Shown: positions 11,301 to 24,314, counted from the first letter of the stretch. The stretch is DNA of 64,000 nt from Acorus gramineus (GCA_030737835.1 CM060857.1:12907496-12971495), one strand, 5' to 3'. Made by a program: numbers and translations. The notes: generated by a model not told the origin, from the sequence alone.

Positions 11301-14300
11301 CATAGATATCTTGATCCATAATAAAAGTGTGACATAAAATGCATGAGGATCCTAGGGTTCATCCATTATTATAATACATTTAAGATACAGACATATAACA
11401 TGGAGTAAGCGGACCATTGATGTCAAGTAGTAGAGTTACTGAACAATGCAGACAAAGTTGGCTGAAAACAGATATATAAACGAACACCTGATAGATTTTA
11501 AAATATGAGACTCAAATTCAAGCTAGTATAAGTTCATCCCACTGTAGAAAACGAAGAAATGGGGGCAGCTCGAGATCTTACTTTACGGAACCCAGAACTC
11601 CCAAGCAAGGTTTTATACATTCTCACGACCTCAGCACCCTGACATAACCATATATTGTAGGCACTCTTCATCAATAAATTTCCAGAGAAGAGAGAAAAAG
11701 GCAATGGACTTAGTTACAAATACAAACCTTCTCATAAACCTGCAACAACAGCCAAAGAGTATTGATGTTAAACGCTTTGTACCAGAATTTCAGACTGCTT
11801 AAATTCAATTGCAAAAAATATAGAGACATACCGTCACTGTTGAATTGGAACAGAAGTGGACAGTTGAAGACAATACACCCAGTCATAGGATCATGAGTCA
11901 GTGGACATTTTATAGATGATGTTATAGAAAACAAAGAAAAAATATATATAAAGGAAGAACTCTAATGATAAAAAAAGAGATACAGAAGACCAACCAGTAT
12001 AAAAATTGTCCATCTGTTCAAAAAGCAAACAGTATCAATACTATATCAAGCAAATTTGACAAACATAAATGCATAGAAAATAGTACGAAGAAATTTCAAT
12101 AAATCATACCTTTATGTATGAATGTGGACGGACAGGATGAGCCATAGGACTGGCATCCTGAAAAATTACACAACAGCCAAAAAATGGAAGACATGGATTA
12201 ATCCCTAACTATTCTATCTGACTTTTCATCAAAGAAAACCAGATAAATTATAGTTAAAATTTTCTAGATATTTCAAAAAAAAACTATTCACTGATGGGAA
12301 ATTATTGAGAAGAGGACAGAACAAATATCAGATGTTCAAAAAAAGTGAATCAATAGCGATGTGAACAATAATATCTATATATATATATATATATATGATG
12401 CATTTTGGTTAAAGCAGTTTATATATTGATTTTCTAGGCTATCTGTTGAATATTTTCAAGCAAAAGAAATCAAGGCAAACAAAAAACTGTTCCTCAAAAA
12501 CTCATCCTATTGCTCCTCTAAATTCTCATATATATATTATTATTATATGGTTATTGAGGTACACATACTTTATGAAGGATTTCATAAGGAATACTTCTAT
12601 CAGGGACCCATGGATATTTGATTTTTTTTTTTTTTTTCACATTGTCCCTTTAAAACAGGTATAACTGAAAATTATAGGAACTGAGTATCAAATTGGCCCA
12701 AGTTTAAAGAATGAGGGGCAGTGGGAGCTATAACATAAATGAGTGATCCATCAATCATAAGCTTCTTTCCAGCATAAAAATGGCACTTCAAAAACATATG
12801 AACTGTAATCTAGGTATTTGTATACATATAGCATAGCAAAACTAAAGACAAAGGCATGCCGTGAAATGACACATTCATTAGGCAACCTCATCCCTGAACT
12901 TTATAAGCACAGTTTTATACATTTCCAAGTAAAACCCCAGCTTCAACAAATGAAGTACAGAAAATGATTAACATTAGCAACCTGAGGAAATTGATAGGCC
13001 CGAAGTTTTGAAACATCTGCAATTCGCTTAACAGGGCGACTGCCCATATCAGATGAGAATTCCTGCCCATTGCAAAAACATGCTTTCATGTTAAACAAGC
13101 CCTAACACATGGCACGAGAATGGAAATGTTTAAAAATTATATCCATCACCTGATCTCTGAATACAGTGAGACCTTCCTTCAAGCTAAGCTGGAACCAATC
13201 ACGACATGTCACCCTGCAGCAATTCCATTATAATCTTCATTTGTTTGCCCGTCCGGAAGGTTTAACTCTTAAAATTACACTAGGGGTAGCATGTCATAAG
13301 ATATGAAACTCCAACTCTCTAACAGAATCTTTTTAGTACAGTACACTGGACCTTTGCAGAGCCAGCAGAAAAAGAGATGCGATGAGCACTTATGCGTGAA
13401 TATGCATGCAAGCATGGATGCGACACATGTAAGCTTGTCATGCATAGCAAGCAAACTTGAAAGCATTCAGATGCAGGCAATCATACATGGCAAGAATCAG
13501 AATAAGTTGATGGTTAAAAAGAAAAGAAAGTGTAAGATCTTAGAAAAGTACACAAATTAGTTTAACAACAAAACCTGAAATTTTATGAGAACTAAGAAAG
13601 AATTTGACAAGAAATTCTAACCTGTTTCCTGTCCAGTTGTGGAAATACTGGAAGTTGATTGGCAAAAAGAGTCCAGTCAGAATGGCATCAACCCAGGGAC
13701 TCAAACAAGAAAATTACAGTAGTACAAAACAAACATTATCTCAACAAAATAATACCTCATGGCCAATCACTCCCAATATTGCAGCATAATCTGCATCTGA
13801 AGCAGTTTCAGGGGATGCCAACACAAGCTTTGAGTTGAATATCTGCCAAAAACACAACCTTCAGAAAACACGATTTGAGGTAACAGAACAGGAAAACTAA
13901 CTAATAGCAAAACATATAAAAGAAGGATTAGTCGTACATTGAGGCTCTTGTTCTCCATGGCACCCCTGGTCAACAAACACAGGGAAAAAAAAACTAGTAT
14001 TAAAACAATATGTAACAGAAAGCATTAAACCATGGTATAGCTGAAGTTGAATCCAAAGTCTTGGCTCAGATCCAAAAGCATATTAATATTATTTTTTTAT
14101 TTTTTATTTTTTGACGAAATGGTAGGCATGCGCCTCAATTTTATTTCAAATTAAGCGAAACATGTGCAAAGAAGAACTAGCAGAAGAAGGGTCTACCATA
14201 TTACAAACGCACACACCCCTACCACAATTTTACCCCGATAAACAAAATCCTGCTTGCCCTGGCACAAGCATGCCCCCAATTCTTCGTCTATATTATCTAG

Positions 14301-17300
14301 ATTGAATATGTAAAATTCTTCGTCTATAGTTCTATACAGTGAATGGCAACACACGACCTGTCCAATATTACATCTGATAGGGCATAGCAGTTGTGCTACT
14401 TACATATTAAAATCCGGGACAGCAACAATGTTGAATAGATCAAGGTCATATTCAAGACCAAAAACCTGTTCAACAAGAGAGTAATAGCATTGTGAATGCA
14501 TGCCCCAAAACTCAATCAACATTTTATTCAAAATCCCAAATAAAAACTATCAAACTCTTGCACTCACTTCCTCATCCCACTTCATAGCTGCCTTCAAAGA
14601 ATACATTGCATGTGCTGTCTTGGGCAGATCCTGTGCTGGCGTCCAGATCCTCAGCAACACCTCCCGTCCCGAACGGGTCACAAATGTATCATCTCTGCTT
14701 TCCAGCTGCCCAGCAACCAATGCAAACAAGTAACATGGCTTTTTAAAAGGATCCTCCCAGAGAGCATAATGCTTGCCACCCTGCAATGTGGGGGGAAAAA
14801 CAGATTTAATGAAAAAAAGAAAGAGATGATGCTCCTCAGAATGACCAAAAATAAAAAATGACATACAACTTCAAACAGTTCACATCCAAAAACAGGTGTG
14901 AAATTTCACCTCAAGGTCCCCTTTCTCCATAAGATTTCCGTTAGATAGCAATACTGGGTAGAGGGTTTTGTCAGCTTCGATCCGACAAGTGTATTTCGCC
15001 ATGATATCCGGGCGATCCTGAGATAGGGCAAAATTACATCAACAAACTTTGAGATTTCCAATTATGAATAACAAGTTGATTGTCAATAAACTGAAAGATA
15101 GCATAGAGTAATGAAAAATCAAAGAACCACATACAGTGTTTAAAATATTGAAATTATCGATATATCGAAATGGGCCCAAACGATATATCGATGGATATAT
15201 CGAAATATCAAACGATATATCGATTTAGTGATTTTAGATAGATATATGACATGTCAGTACTGACATGTAACAATTTAGTGGTTTTAAAAAAAGAAAATAT
15301 GACATATCATTACTGGTTGGTAAGGAGCTTTCAAAATAAGGCACTGATATGTCACTTATCAGTGCTGATTTTTCAAAATAAAGGAGTGAGCGTCACGTGC
15401 CAAGCACATGCCACTCACAACCCTTTCAAACCCTAAAAAATGTTGGGAGTGAGAGAGAATGTGTGCGGCAGCAAGAGAAAAAAATCCAGAGAAAGGGGGG
15501 GAGAGAGGCGAAGAAGGTGGAGAATCGTTGGAGACGGTGAAGTTTTCTCTTCTCTTCATCATCTTCTTGTTTTTCACTTTTTGTTGGTATCTTGTATGAT
15601 CGATATTTTTGTCGATAATCATCCGATTTTAGCTATTGTCCACCCAAAATCGATATATCGAGCCGATATCTCGATCGTGATTTGAAACAATGACCACATA
15701 TGCTAATGAGTCCCTCATGACTAATTGCCACAAATAACATATAATATTAAAATGTTGAAAACATTTCTCAAGATTTCCATCAGACTGATTTTGATGAGAA
15801 AACCAAACTTAAAGCTTCAGCAAAACACGAACAATTTTTTTGGAAAGTGTGATTGGAGCATTCATATTATGAAATGATGCCCCTTGAACAAAACAAAGCC
15901 GGGCTAAAAGAAAATTACAGTTGGAAAAACTAATTCAGTTCGAGATATCTTACAATAACAAATGAAAGAGGTTTGATATTAAAGGACTTGATAGATATCA
16001 GAGTTATCCAGAATATTGTAACTTTTGACTGGGCTAGCATACTTTCTAATTGTGGGCAATCTTAACCATAGTGATAATATTGACATTGCCAATTAATTAT
16101 CTTAGCCACTTTTGTACATCATATTTACTTCAGATACAGTCCTTAAAAGGCTAAACCAGCCATAGTTAAAAGAGTAAACCTGATAGAAGGTTATTCTTCG
16201 AAAGCCTTCTGCTTCACATTGTGTGCAGAAATTCCCAGATGATTTATAAAGGCCCTGTTCCCATAAATAAATAAATATAGATAAATAAAAGAGACCAGCT
16301 AAGTAGAAAAAAGAACACAGACATATTATACAAGAGATCTAACTTAAATACACTCACCTCCAAAGAAGTGTTGTCCTGAGGATATATCTCTGTAACGATT
16401 TCCAGTGTGAATGCCGTTGTAGGTGGTGAAGGCAGTGTCAAATGCCGAGAATCCAAGAGATAATCTTCCTTCTGAAAAATTCACACATCAGGAGAGCAGA
16501 GGGTGGTACAAACAATGACTAAACAATGAAAGAACCTAAAAGACAACAGCTTCTGAATAGCTTTCTGACAGACCTTTTCTACCATAAAATATCCACATGC
16601 TTCTCACACAAGCCCCATGCTTTGATACATTTATGTACCAAGGCAAAAAAAACCAGAACCCATCCGATACAATTACACTATTATACAATTACATGTTACA
16701 GAAAAAAATCCTTTCTGCAAGCTAAAATTAAGGAGCTTCTATGCTACAATCTCCAGGATATAAGAAGTTATTTCATATTTCACCCAGTAGACAGTAATCG
16801 AACCAAAAATTTTAGGAAGCCTTTTAACAGTAGTTAGGTTTGCCTCAACACAGTCGAATCAGGAAATCAGTTGTTGCTTCAACACTTACATTCTGGCATA
16901 TTTATTTTGTTTTATTTTTGTTCTCATTCTCTTCTCATGTTTCTTTTGGTCTTTCTTTAGAGAAGAAATATATAAAACAAGAAAGAACACATCAAAATAT
17001 GCACATAATTGTGAGTGCAATGTTGTTTATCCAGTAAAATAGCCCCATGGCCTTATTCATCCAAATTATGTGTAATTTTATGGCTAATTATGCAATAACA
17101 TGTACACCTTAGGTCTATGAAATAAGAAAAAGCACTTTAATTTTTTCATAAAATTTCATATTTCTTTTGAGGATGGCATGTATTTATAGCTAATTATGCA
17201 ATACCATATACATCTTAAACATCTGAAATAAGAAAAGAAAGTTTAATTTACAAAAAGGTGAATTCCATATTTCTTTTGAAGATGGCATGTAAATATTATC

Positions 17301-19468
17301 TTCACTAATGTACTCCACTGGGCATGTTGTAATGATATTTCGGATATACCGGTTTATAAGTGGCAACATAAGGAGCGGACAGCAAATAACATATCAAGAA
17401 GTGATATAGCAATGAATTTAGAATCTACCTTCAATAAATTTCCATCAACTTTAATTGAAATTAGCTTGAGACCAGGCCCATCCAAGGTCAATGGACAGGA
17501 AAATCCTATACTCAATCAAGAAATCTATGTTAATAGCAAAGGAAGAAAAAAAAATACAAAACTCCTTGTAGTAAGTTTTAAAAAGAATTCAAGATCAGCG
17601 GTAAATGGAGATTAAACTCATATTTGCATAACCTTTAAGGTGTAGATACCTTCAATTCTAGGAAGAACAGTGATTTTTGATGAGACGATTGTTTTCTCCT
17701 CACCCAACAAAAAGTCCAAATCCACCTGAAACAAATGTAAGGAAGTCATAAGCAAGGAAGTACAACATATTTAACCATGTTTTAATGATAAGAGGAAAAG
17801 ATCCTAATGGGCGGCACATAACAATTTATAGCATCAGAAAGTGCAGAAGAGCTATGATACTGTGGCATATGCAATATACTAACAAAGAACTATCGCCCAA
17901 AAAAAATTTCAAAGAGGAACAAAGCACTTTAATGATAGCCATGATTACTTTGTATATAATCGAAAAAACTAAGAAATTTACATTTTAAAGAGCTGTAAAA
18001 ATTACAAATTTTAGTATGTACCGAATCAAAGTAATAATCTGGCATTTTGTAATCCTTCAGAAATATCTCCTTAGGGGTATCCATCTTTGACTCTTCAATA
18101 TTTGGAGCAGGTTGTGTCGCAACCAAACAAGTCAACCTAGCTTTACGTTGTCTGACACCCTGAAATATGCATCGTAAAAATGATGAAAATTATTCAGAAA
18201 CAGAAATGAAAGTGCATTGTTCCACTTACTAGTTACTAAACATAGGACAAAAGGACATGGGACTTTTTCAATCAATAATAAGAATATACAAAAGAGTTGT
18301 TGCAGGCAATTAGGCACAGCGAAATATGAGATCTGAAATATGCGATTAAAGATTTGTAAAAAACATTATCAACATGATTCTTCTGAAAAAACCAGTAGAT
18401 CAAGCATCTGTTTGCATTTCGCATAACTAGCATTACTTATAGATGATATAATGCAGTTAAATCACTGAAAGTTTAAAAGCAAAGAGAGAAAGTTAGCCAA
18501 GGCAAGAACAAGGATGATCATAATACCAAGTTACCAACACATTCCTAGCATTTTGAATTTCTCCTGGATAATAAATTATGGTTAGGAAATTATGACTTTT
18601 TCAAGAATCATGAAACTTTACTCATATGAATGATTAAGAAAAATCCAATGGGCAATGCACCATGATGAAATCCACTTACATGTAGAAGATGTTAGAGTAA
18701 TCACCTAACCATAAACAAACAAACTTACACTTAGAAGATGTTGAAGTCCACTTTTCCTCCTATCTGTAAACTGCACAAAGATTTACAATGAGAAAAAACA
18801 TGTAAAGACTGAAACATGAACCAACTATCCAAGATGTTTTACACAAAGTATTCGAAAAGGATAAAGGTCGATAATAATAGAAATAATAATGTGCTAAGAC
18901 GAACTAACCTCAGTGAAATGAGACCGATTGGAATTGAAATTTCTCACAAAACGCTGTGAAGAATGATAGCAGGATATCGGTTGGGTCTGCAAAAAGACAA
19001 AGTCACTCACAAAAACGGTATTACATGAAATGGTCAAAAGTACTATGAAACCTAAAACCATAGTAATCAACATACATATTTCAATGTCAAAATAGGCACA
19101 AGTATAAATACATACTCATACAAGTAATCTAAAAGAAAAACCCAAAAACTAATTTCATCATTAGTCGTGCAATTAAATTGAAAATCACTATCAGAGCACT
19201 TTATTCACATTGCGATGGGTCAAACAATACAAAATCTGAGAACCCAATTGAAAATAACGAATCATGAGAACCTATAATTGTTGATTATCTCGAATTCAAG
19301 TTCATCAATAATGCCAATACTAAAACAACAGTTAACGTATAGACCTAAGTGAGATCATTATAAAAACAGGGATTGGGTTCGGATAATCACTTGAAAGGAC
19401 GAGATTAAGCCCAAAAATCCCATCTTTTGAATACCAGAGCCTCTGATCGGCACAACTAGACGAGCCAT
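8330..19468 (-). CDS. M1-family aminopeptidase of bacterial PepN type, 33 exons, complete
   Basis: I could join 33 coding exons with matching phases into 978 aa, running from ATG at 19468 (exon 1 19391-19468) to TAG at 8330-8332 (last exon 8330-8410). It removes N-terminal residues from peptides. The GAMEN substrate motif is at 355-359. Zinc ligands are His391 and His395 in GHEYFHNW, with Glu414 in KEGLTVF; Glu392 is catalytic and Tyr475 in VYEK stabilises the transition state. Spacing equals that of E. coli PepN (H297-E320-Y381), and the four-domain length agrees. About 70 N-terminal residues are Arg/Ser-rich and precede the conserved [11 protein letters not shown] start, suggesting an organellar transit peptide. 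Intron 31 has a GC donor (AATCCTCAG/gcatg). A 5' UTR intron probably runs 19521-19814. Exon-intron structure around the active site is unusually fragmented. Confidence 0.95.
11728..12013 (-). other. Cluster of three microexons (19, 5 and 12 nt) in the aminopeptidase gene
   Basis: Read on the minus strand: exon 18 is 11995-12013 (19 nt, MDNFYT plus one base), exon 19 is 11832-11836 (TGACG, 5 nt) and exon 20 is 11728-11739 (12 nt, encoding VYEK). Each is flanked by AG and GT, for example caacag/TGACG/gtatgt. Only this joining restores the family sequence NFYTVTVYEKGAE in frame. Exon 20 carries the catalytic tyrosine. Confidence 0.85.
14094..14290. repeat. Possible retroposon 3' end (LINE/SINE-like) in an aminopeptidase intron
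   Basis: A T-rich run (about 14089-14113) is followed by GACGAAATGGTAGGCATGCG and CCTCAATTTTATT. A similar T-run plus GATAGGCATTTGGCCTCAAT occurs at 36017-36070 in a beta-cyanoalanine synthase intron. Both look like 3' ends of a poly-A-tailed retroposon inserted in minus orientation. No reverse transcriptase is seen. Confidence 0.35.
15134..15692. mobile_element. hAT non-autonomous element in an aminopeptidase intron, 559 bp
   Basis: A perfect 8-bp target duplication ACCACATA lies at 15126-15133 and 15693-15700. The ends are inverted repeats starting CAGTGTTTAAAATATTG on the left and CATTGTTTCAAATCACG on the right (complement). Subterminal regions carry several copies of the palindrome CGATATATCG (four on the left, one plus a variant on the right), probable transposase-binding sites. 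The element lies in the intron between exons 8 (16180) and 9 (15017) and no coding sequence is disrupted. Confidence 0.88.
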
Positions 19469-19900
19469 TAGAACGGCCCCACGGACCTATTATTGGGAGC
19501 AAAAAAAACACAATCCAACCTGAAAACAAAAACAAAAACAAAAACACAAAATCCGGCCAAAACAAAGAATGCCCAAATCACACAAACCGATGAAAATCGC
19601 AAAGAAGATCCCCAAAATAGGAGAAGACCTAACAAGTAAAACACAAGAGGATGCTCGGTCCTTATAAGGATGTGTGGATAATTCGATTCATGGACCAGGA
19701 GATATTTAAAAAAGCAAAAAATAATAATATCAATTAAAGAATATATAAATCGATAATGTGTTTAAAATCTGTCTACGAAAACTCAAAAATCAAAAAGAAA
19801 TCTTGTCGTCCTCACCTCTTCAGAGCTTTGGAGGAGATGAAGATCTTATGATGAAAAAAAGATGAGAGGGTTTAAGAAGGTGAGAAATCGTGACATTTTC
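19469..19900 (-). promoter_or_regulatory. Aminopeptidase 5' leader with probable UTR intron
   Basis: On the minus strand, CTGAAGAG/gtgagg at about 19815 is a good donor and tttcag/GTTGGATTG at about 19520 is a good acceptor, 52 bp before the ATG. This implies a leader exon near 19815-19890. No clear TATA box was recognised beyond it. Confidence 0.5.
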
Positions 19901-20046
19901 ATTTCTTTATATTACTATTTTTGGGTACATTAAAAATTGGAGTCCCGTGATTTTCTAATGACTGAAATGACGATTTTGTCCCTGATAGAGCGTGACTTGG
20001 AAGATAAGTATTTGACTATTTTGGGGATAATCATGCCTTTTACAGG

Positions 20047-20520
20047 GATCCTTTGTTTTATGAGATTTTAGTTTTAAGTCCACGTAAACATGTTTATTTA
20101 AGAATTAGTCTCTCACTTCTTTATATTTTTTTTTAAGTCTCCATATTCAACCGTCTCTTTGGTTTTTAGTCCCTCCGTCAAAGTCCATACACAGTTAATT
20201 TGTAAAATGTGATTTTATTTTTAAGTCCCTGTAAACTATATTATTTAGTGTTAAATATTTGTAAATCATGTTATTTAGTGATCAATTCCTGTAAAATATG
20301 AAGAAAAGAGGGACTAATCACTAAATAACATAGTTTACAGAGACTTAAAAATAAATCACATTTCACAAATTAACGGTATGTGGACGGACGTTTGACGGAG
20401 AGATTAAAAATTAAATAAACGATTGAATATGGGGACTTGAAAAGAAATATGAAGAATAGATGGATTGATCCTTAAATAAACATATTTACAGGGATTTAAA
20501 AATAAAAATTTCTTATTTTA
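20047..20520. repeat. Long imperfect hairpin (foldback MITE), about 470 bp
   Basis: The left half (20060-20300) and the complement of the right half match over more than 200 bp with scattered mismatches. Shared words include AAACATGTTTATTTAAG/AATATGTTTATTTAAG, AATTTGT(A/G)AAATGTGATT and TAAACTA(T/TG)TTATTTAGTG. The apex lies near 20285-20300. Flanking target duplications could not be fixed. Transcription would give an extended double-stranded RNA. Confidence 0.7.
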
Positions 20521-20529
20521 TTTATGGTT

Positions 20530-21807
20530 GTTCTAATGGCACACCCGTCGTTTCATCGTGCACACCCGTCAATGTCAATTTATGTTCATGTATTATACAC
20601 GTCTCTTATTGACCGGACATGTAGACATCAAGATTGTCGATGAATATGAAAAACCTAGACAGATAGACTGTCAATGAAAATAGACTATAGGCTCTAGAAA
20701 GAGTTAGATACATATGATGTTTACCATATTCAAATTCTTCAACAAAAATGATATTGATAAAACATAATATAAAATCAATATTTTCTAGAATGGTAGACTC
20801 ACCCGGTGTCGAGCATATGTGAATTTGTAGACATTTAATGTGTCGATTTTATGCAGTATTGTATGTATATACATGTGTGTGTGTGTGTGTTCCATTGAAT
20901 CCATTTAGCGGAAGCTCACATTCTGAAATAAATTAAATAATTATTGATATATTTTGTATGTCACGCTTTGTAGCATGTGCTCGTCGGCATGGTATTTTTA
21001 TTTTTTTTTGCAAGAAAATCGTTTTCCATGTATCTATGTTGTTTAAATAAATGTGAAACTCATAAGTCCTGTAATAGGTTATACACATGGGGTGTCTACG
21101 TATATGTATTATATAAATATCGGCTTAGTTGATAGGAACAAATCCAAAACCCGTAGGTTCTGAAAAGGATTAGACACATAGGATGTTTACCTATTATATG
21201 TATGAGTGATGTTTCACCCATATCCATTTTCAGCTCTATATGTGTCGATAGAAAATTAATAGAGCATATACTCATGTTAACAAGAAATGTGTTTTGAAAT
21301 AATTTTTTTAGATTTTCTATAACTACATTTATGCAATTCATTGTAGTATATGCTTAATTTTTTATAAAAGCATGTACCTCAATGGATAAGATATACTATT
21401 TTTAAAAAATTTAAAACATGTGTAGACTGAAATTGGGGTTAAAAATGGGGTTGTATGTAACATTATCCAGACACCGACCCAGTCGATGGTTTGAATGAAA
21501 AAGGTGTGCAATGGAAAACCAAATGCTAAATAAATATTGGAGTGTGTACAGAACTCAAGTTATTTGGGTGGGATGTAAAAAAACACGGGGTGTGCGGAGT
21601 AATCTAAGGGGTGCATTTAGCCCGCCCCTTAAATTAATGGATTTTTTTTGTTTGTCTTGAATATAGAGGAATTTATGATTTTATTTATTTAATGTGTGAG
21701 TTTTACGAATTTCATTGGAACCCGTAATTCCAAAACATCAAATATAAACAATCATCAAACCACAAAACTAAACAATCACCTTATCACCGCCTTTTGATAA
21801 ATTGGTT
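20530..21807. other. AT-rich intergenic region, no gene seen
   Basis: No gene is supported. There is a short (GT)n run at about 20875-20890. Two sections (20630-20720 and 21140-21260) share loosely similar words around AGACACAT-GATGTTTAC-type sequence, hinting at decayed repeats. Confidence 0.4.
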
Positions 21808-21815
21808 GATGTACG

Positions 21816-22371
21816 TGAGCCGGTCAATTATTCAAAAAAATATTTGTATTTAATTCAAATCTGTATTGAAAAATGTAAAAAATATTCAATATCTATATTC
21901 GAATCCGAATCAAATTATTCGTATCCAAAAAATTTCAAATCGAATCGGATATAGCCTATATCTGATCCGAACAATATCCATAGCCGAACTGTTATTTTAT
22001 TTATATATTTTAGAATTAGTTTTAACCCTTATATGAAAATCCAATTGTTCATGATCTAGGACAAAACACAAAATCTATTTAACAATGTTAGATACTTATT
22101 TATATATATTAGGATTTGTGTTTTGATGTCTTTGGTAAATACCTATTTAACCATGTTATGATTTAAGATTTTATAAATTCTTTATATTTTAATTTGGTTC
22201 AGATATTTCGGATATTATCCGAATCTATATCTAAATTTTTGTGTCGGATACGGATATGTGTTTTGGAATATCCGTCGGATACCAGATACAAATATTTTTT
22301 CAGATATCCAATTCGGATACAGATACAGATATGAGCCTATCCGATCTGTATCCGTCCGTTTGATAAACCTA
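21816..22371. mobile_element. hAT-like non-autonomous element, 556 bp
   Basis: Flanking 8-mers GATGTACG (21808-21815) and GATGTACT (22372-22379) match at 7 of 8 positions. The right end, read inward on the complement, starts TAGGTTTATCAAACGGACGG and the left end TGAGCCGGTCAATTATTC, sharing the TCAA core. The right subterminal region is packed with CGGATA/TATCCG words. It is degenerate and older than the other hAT copies. Confidence 0.6.
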
Positions 22372-22542
22372 GATGTACTCGTTTCATCTAAAGTTTTAGA
22401 TTCAAGTCTTGTCTCTTCTGATAATTTGAGATTTGATCAGTAAACGAAACTAAAAAAAATATAAACAATCCATTGATAATGAAAAAATTAGTCCAGGATC
22501 TTGATTTGTATCTATCGGTTTAATCTGAAAAATGGTTTTTGC

Positions 22543-22690
22543 TACTTTTTGTCCATAAAATAATGTCTCAATCGAATAACGCTGGACGTTTTGTCAATGA
22601 AATAATATCTCAATCGAATAACACTGAACTTTTTGTCTATGAAATAATGTCTCAATCGAATAAAGCTGGACTTTTTATCTACGAATCAAA
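22543..22690. repeat. Three tandem copies of an approximately 42-bp unit
   Basis: The word AAATAATGTCTCAATCGAAT (second copy AAATAATATCTC...) recurs at about 22558, 22600 and 22642, followed each time by A-rich sequence and CTGGAC/CTGAAC plus TTTTGTC. A fourth, degraded unit may follow at about 22680. Confidence 0.8.
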
Positions 22691-22817
22691 ATCTTGATTA
22701 AAAAACATAAGATTTATAAATCTACGAGTATGGATATTTTATCCATGAAAATCTTAATCGACTACATAACAAAATCCTTCAAAAAAAAAAGAAAAAAGAA
22801 AAGACAAGAGAGAAACG

Positions 22818-23241
22818 TTTGTATTGACCTTTTTCTGTTGGTGGGTCCTATATTTCTATATTATTATATGTATGTACAAGAGTAAGTTTTTGTGTACTTG
22901 TCCAAACCCATTTTTATCGTGTAATGTTTGTGTTTTTACCTCCCGAATTGTTGAAAATAAATAAATATTAGTATTTTAATTTATTTAAAAATTATATTAT
23001 TTCACTCAAATTATTTTATTGATATAAAAATAACACAAATGTTTATCATCTCTCAAGACTAAGAAGATTTAATGATAAATTATTTTTTTCACATTTCATT
23101 CGAATCTTATTTTATATAATAAATAAACAATAATAAATTATTAAAATAACTAACAACACAATTAATTAAATATATATAAAAAATGATATATGTTTAAGCC
23201 ATTTATACTGAAATAATAATTAAAATACCACCCAATGCCTC
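22818..23241 (+). repeat. Left copy of the long direct repeat flanking the Mutator-like element
   Basis: This segment begins TTTGTATTGACCTTTTTC and ends ACCACCCAATGCCTC. It is nearly identical to 29967-30399, differing by a handful of substitutions and a 9-bp indel. It directly abuts the left terminal inverted repeat. Confidence 0.95.
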
Positions 23242-23242
23242 G

Positions 23243-24314
23243 GGTTCGGAACCTCTGTTCCGAAATAACAGAGTTCCTCTGTTTCGACCAACCGGAAGGC
23301 GACGCGTGGCAAGCTTTTCACGTGCTCTCACGTGATGGCAACTTCACAGACTCCCGACGTCTCCTTCCGTCTGCGACCAATCCGTCTACAATCGCTCTCT
23401 CTATCCTCCCTCAAAACAAACCACAAACCCTAACCCCTCTTTCGAAACCACCGACTGCCTCCAACCACCAAGCAACAACCGCAGACCGCCCTTGTCCGAC
23501 GAGCACCGAGCAGCAACCGCCGACCGCCCCTGTCCCCCTTCCGAACCCTGTGATCAAAATCCGAAGGTATTCTTATGTTCCTTTGTTAATAATGCTGTCT
23601 TGGGGTTTGGGTGTTTGGGTTGAGGTGGGCATTCAAGAGGGGAAGGACTGTGGAGGTGGCCAGGGTTGACGAGGTAGTCGAGAATCCATGATTGTATTTT
23701 GGGTTGGAACAGATGAACAAGAAGAGAGAGAGAAAGAGAGGGGTAGGTTGGTTGAGATTGTTAGTGTCTGAAGTAGAGTAGGAGTTGATGGGTTTTGGGG
23801 TTTTAGAGAGAGTGAAAAACAGAGGGGAGAATGGTGTGTGCAGCAGAAGAGGAGAGATGTTGAGGAGAAGACATTCTTGGCTCTGAAGTTTTACTTAAAT
23901 TTTAATTTTTTTTTTTTAAGCTTGATGAATTACACTGTTTTGGTGGGTTGATGTAGTCTGATTCTGTGTTTATGGGTGATTTTCAATGTGTTTGCCTTTG
24001 GTTGATCCAAACAAAAATGTGTACTAATTCTGCGAAATGTTCATTGTATATAAAAAAAACTCACCTTTTAGGTTATAATAGAACAGCCAGTTTGGGTTGT
24101 TGAGTAATTACTCCTTCGAGTATTGGGTGAGTTAGACAAGATTGTGTAGTTGGTACAAGTGAAAAAAAAATTCAGATTGAGCTTGAGGAATTACACTGTT
24201 TTGGTGGGTGTGATTTGTGGGTGTCTTAATATATGGTTCTTTGTTTATGAGTGATTTTCAAAATGTGTGCCTTTTGTTGATCTAGATAAATGTGCATTCT
24301 TTGATCTTGTTTCT
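23243..24314 (+). repeat. Left terminal inverted repeat with promoter and 5' UTR exon
   Basis: It matches the complement of 28880-29965 across its whole length, with small indels. A splice donor ATCCGAAG/gtattc at 23577 probably pairs with the acceptor cttaaaag at 24523, giving a 5' UTR intron of about 950 bp upstream of the transposase ATG. The G-box-like CACGTG and TCACGTGA words at 23318-23337 are candidate promoter elements. Confidence 0.85.

Noticed and set aside
15251-15685. Open frames on both strands inside the intronic hAT element
   Set aside because: Short, no recognisable domain, and fully accounted for by the non-autonomous element.
23235-23669. 144-codon open frame in the left TIR
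   Set aside because: The same bases in the right TIR read in a different, interrupted frame, and a probable splice donor lies inside it. It is more likely 5' leader than protein.
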